From Chloroflexota bacterium (GTDB lineage: Bacteria > Chloroflexota > Chloroflexia > Thermomicrobiales > UBA6265), in contig JAFAEA010000073.1 in NCBI GenBank assembly GCA_023424355.1, forward strand, positions 1 to 8,168: 8,168 nucleotides of DNA. Reading direction: 5' to 3'. The notes under the pieces are model-generated. The model was not told the origin of the DNA. It ran no database searches and worked only from the letters and a program-made list of their open reading frames with translations. This document shows positions 6,607 through 8,168 of the stretch, piece after piece (positions within the stretch are counted from its first letter, which is position 1; every line of letters starts with the position of its first letter). Both the position numbers and the translations under genes were made by a program.

Positions 6607-6654
6607 AGAGGCATCCGCCTCTCTCAACCTGGAATCCGTTCGCATTTGAGAGGC
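6607..6654 (+). repeat. Three-part inverted repeat able to form two mutually exclusive hairpins
   Basis: AGAGGC at 6607-6612 can pair with GCCTCT at 6617-6622 over an ATCC loop. The same GCCTCT can instead pair with AGAGGC at 6649-6654, or the overlapping CTCTCAA at 6621-6627 with TTGAGAG at 6646-6652. The copies are in the order expected of a switching leader, but lie about 170 bp before the oxidoreductase start, and the stems are short. Confidence 0.3.
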
Positions 6655-6718
6655 AAGTCCAGTTCACCTCTCCCAACTCGACTCTACCGTTATTGTCCGG
6701 ATTTCACATGCGTAGAAA

Positions 6719-6747
6719 TTACCCAATTGTTCGGAGAATCTAATAAT
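6719..6747 (+). promoter_or_regulatory. Weak candidate promoter for the FAD oxidoreductase gene
   Basis: AATAAT at 6742-6747 matches five of six bases of the -10 consensus. TTACCC at 6719-6724 lies 17 bp upstream but matches only three of six -35 bases. The predicted start would leave a leader of about 70 bases before ATG 6825. The local AT richness supports a promoter here, but the match is weak. Confidence 0.25.
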
Positions 6748-6824
6748 TGATGCGCTTATCCAAGCGAGAGAAATGGGCGTACCATATACCAACTGATTCG
6801 AATGCGCCGTGAAGGACCAGAAAC

Positions 6825-8057
6825 ATGCTTATTGATTCCACCACCGATTCACTTTCCTACTGGCACGCGACTGCTGAGCCACTTGTTCCAGCTGATTCCC
6901 TTCCATTTACCGCCGAGGTTGTTGTCATTGGCGGAGGAATGCTGGGAGTGTGGACCACCTACTGGCTGGCCAAGGCCGGGCTGAAGCCGTTACTGCTGGA
7001 GAAAACCGCTATCGGTTGGGGAGCGTCCGGCCGGAACGGAGGGTTCCTCACCGGCGGTTCGGCAGTCGGTTATCAGCGTCAAATCGATCTGCTCGGCGCC
7101 GAAAGGGCCCGCGAATTTCAGTCGCTCACCAACCTGGGCGAGGATTTGCCACATCAGGTGGTGGCAGAAGAGGAGATCGATTGCGATCTCCGTCGCAATG
7201 GCACCATCAACATCGTGGTGACGGAAGAACAACTCGCCGATGCGCACACGAACATGGAGTTGCTGAATGGCGCTGGTTTCCCGGCAGAATTTCTGGACCG
7301 GCAGCAACTTCAGGAGATCATCAAAACACCGCTCGCCGATGAAATTCTCGGCGCCAGCATGGCTCCAACCGGTGGCCTGCTGCATTCAGCCCGATACCTG
7401 CAGGGATTGGTGAAAGCCGCAATTCGGCAGGGAGCGTCTGTAGCAAAGGCCGAGGTTGCCGCGCTGAGCAAACATGGCGACGGGGTGCGCATCGAAACAA
7501 CGTCCGGCAGTATCGATGCGGGGCACGTGGTAGTGGCCATGAACGCCTGGACCGACACGCTCATCCCCGAAATGAAGGGTGTTATCGTGCCGACTCGAGG
7601 TCAGATTCTGGCGTACAAGCCTTATCGACCAGTGTTTGTCACAGCCAACGGCGCCGATCTTACACCAACAGCCGAATACTGGCAGCAAACCCCGGATGGA
7701 TCCATTATCATCGGCGGTCGTCGGGCCGATGCGCCGAACAAGGATTCAGATGTACGTGAGATGGTGTCCACACCGGATGTCATCGCGAAGATCGATGAAA
7801 TCCTGCCGCGACTCTTCCCCGAACTATCCGATCTCGAAATCGACCGCACCTGGGCTGGGCTTATGGCGTTCACACCGGATGGCTTGCCGATTGTGGATAG
7901 GGCCGTGGAATCTGAGAACATCTGGTTCGGTGGTGGATTCAACGGCCATGGCATGCCGTTTGGTCCGATACTCGGCAAGCTTCTGGCCGAAACCATTGCA
8001 GGCTCAAACCCGCCGGGCGCTCTCGCACTATTCAGTAAATTCCGACTGGCAGACTAA
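6825..8057 (+). CDS. DAO-family FAD-dependent amine/amino-acid oxidoreductase
   Basis: This is a 410-residue cytoplasmic flavoprotein of the D-amino-acid oxidase (DAO) superfamily, which includes glycine and sarcosine oxidases and gamma-glutamylputrescine oxidase and oxidises C-N bonds with FAD. Residues 31-60 form the dinucleotide fold: EVVVIGGGMLG with the GxGxxG motif at 36-41, and E59 to bind the ribose. GASGRNGGF at 66-74 is the typical second FAD motif. SGSIDAGHVVVAMNAWT at about 227-243 is the family's 'VVxAxxAWx' strand. TWAGLMAFTPDGLPIVD at 342-358 and FGGGFNGHGM at 368-377 complete the C-terminal FAD-binding region. Length is normal for the family. ATG 6825 has GAAGGA 8 bases upstream. 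The substrate cannot be assigned from sequence; 'GRNGG' and the overall layout favour the gamma-glutamylputrescine oxidase-like or general amine branch. It stands alone, with a divergent gene upstream and a convergent one downstream. Confidence 0.9.
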   Translation: MLIDSTTDSLSYWHATAEPLVPADSLPFTAEVVVIGGGMLGVWTTYWLAKAGLKPLLLEKTAIGWGASGRNGGFLTGGSAVGYQRQIDLLGAERAREFQSLTNLGEDLPHQVVAEEEIDCDLRRNGTINIVVTEEQLADAHTNMELLNGAGFPAEFLDRQQLQEIIKTPLADEILGASMAPTGGLLHSARYLQGLVKAAIRQGASVAKAEVAALSKHGDGVRIETTSGSIDAGHVVVAMNAWTDTLIPEMKGVIVPTRGQILAYKPYRPVFVTANGADLTPTAEYWQQTPDGSIIIGGRRADAPNKDSDVREMVSTPDVIAKIDEILPRLFPELSDLEIDRTWAGLMAFTPDGLPIVDRAVESENIWFGGGFNGHGMPFGPILGKLLAETIAGSNPPGALALFSKFRLAD

Positions 8058-8072
8058 CTCCTTTGTAGACAC

Positions 8073-8103
8073 AAAAATGGCCCGAGGCGTGAACCTCGGG
8101 CCA
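8073..8103 (-). terminator. Intrinsic terminator hairpin between convergent genes
   Basis: TGGCCCGAGG at 8078-8087 pairs perfectly with CCTCGGGCCA at 8094-8103 around a six-base loop. On the minus strand the hairpin is followed by TTTTT (8077-8073), the classic pattern for the gene entering from the right edge. It also lies 20 bp after the plus-strand oxidoreductase stop and may stop that transcript too, although that side has no T run. Confidence 0.8.
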
Positions 8104-8121
8104 CAAGCACTGCGCTCAGCG

Positions 8122-8168
8122 TTAGTACATCGGCGCGTATATGCTGTCGTAATCGGTTTGTTCCAGGA
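8122..8168 (-). CDS. C-terminal end of an unidentified protein (truncated by the right edge)
   Basis: Only the last 14 full codons are inside the window, reading LEQTDYDSIYAPMY and then TAA at 8122-8124. The coding call rests on the open frame up to a stop placed 18 bp before a minus-strand intrinsic terminator, exactly where a gene should end. The fragment is too short and of too ordinary a composition to assign a family. Confidence 0.55.
   Translation of the reverse strand, partial: LEQTDYDSIYAPMY

Larger units (their letters stand above)
6412..6824. other. 413-bp divergent intergenic region
   Basis: This stretch lies between the minus-strand secreted-protein gene and the plus-strand FAD oxidoreductase gene, so it should hold promoters for both. 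An open frame at 6406-6750 covers most of it but has no family resemblance, no convincing ribosome site, and a composition rich in Ser, Arg and Pro typical of chance frames. It contains the competing short hairpins at 6607-6654 and a weak promoter-like pair at 6719-6747, listed separately. I see no RNA gene or recognised riboswitch. Confidence 0.6.

Noticed and set aside
6406..6750. A 114-codon frame in the divergent intergenic region
   Set aside because: It overlaps the start of the secreted-protein gene, lacks a good ribosome site and resembles no known protein. It would also occupy the only promoter space for two divergent genes.
1..8168. CRISPR arrays, insertion sequences, phage genes or defence systems
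   Set aside because: No spaced direct repeats, transposase motifs, integrase or nuclease signatures were found on either strand. The gene set is ordinary chromosomal metabolism, transport and signalling.

Overview
The window is about 8.2 kb of moderately GC-rich bacterial chromosome with seven protein genes wholly or largely inside it, one gene fragment at each edge and one tRNA gene. No mobile element, CRISPR array or phage gene is visible. Gene content suggests a Chloroflexota bacterium, possibly near Thermomicrobia. The clues are a TauE/SafE permease followed by DUF1634, a response regulator fused to a thioredoxin-reductase-like flavoprotein, and a secreted protein whose mature start resembles the 'AQDATP' style I associate with that group. 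This placement comes from memory of families, not from a search.

Layout: (1) Positions 1-1079 (+) hold a TauE/SafE membrane permease, cut by the left edge and interrupted by an in-frame TAA at 313-315 that falls between its two homologous halves. A DUF1634 membrane protein follows, overlapping by ATGA. (2) A tRNA-Leu(TAG) lies at 1138-1225 (+). (3) Positions 1249-4601 hold a divergent pair. On the minus strand is a receiver / thioredoxin-like / flavoprotein fusion with no recognisable CxxC. On the plus strand is a PAS histidine kinase. They share a 269-bp intergenic region if the kinase starts at 3174. Together they look like a two-component system whose output is a flavin enzyme rather than a transcription factor. 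(4) Positions 4703-5464 (+) encode a SAM-dependent methyltransferase. A perfect 14-bp hairpin separates it from the next, convergent gene. (5) Positions 5533-6411 (-) encode a secreted protein with two cupredoxin-like repeats, the second carrying a plausible type 1 copper ligand set. (6) Positions 6412-6824 are a 413-bp divergent intergenic region with competing short hairpins. (7) Positions 6825-8057 (+) encode a DAO-family FAD oxidoreductase, followed by a terminator hairpin and the last 14 full codons of a convergent minus-strand gene.

The main leads are the split permease, the cysteine-less regulator-flavoprotein with its partner kinase, and the duplicated cupredoxin-like secreted protein. 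None is shown to be a new system. The regulator-flavoprotein belongs to a known but poorly characterised family, and the permease stop may be a mutation or a sequence error.
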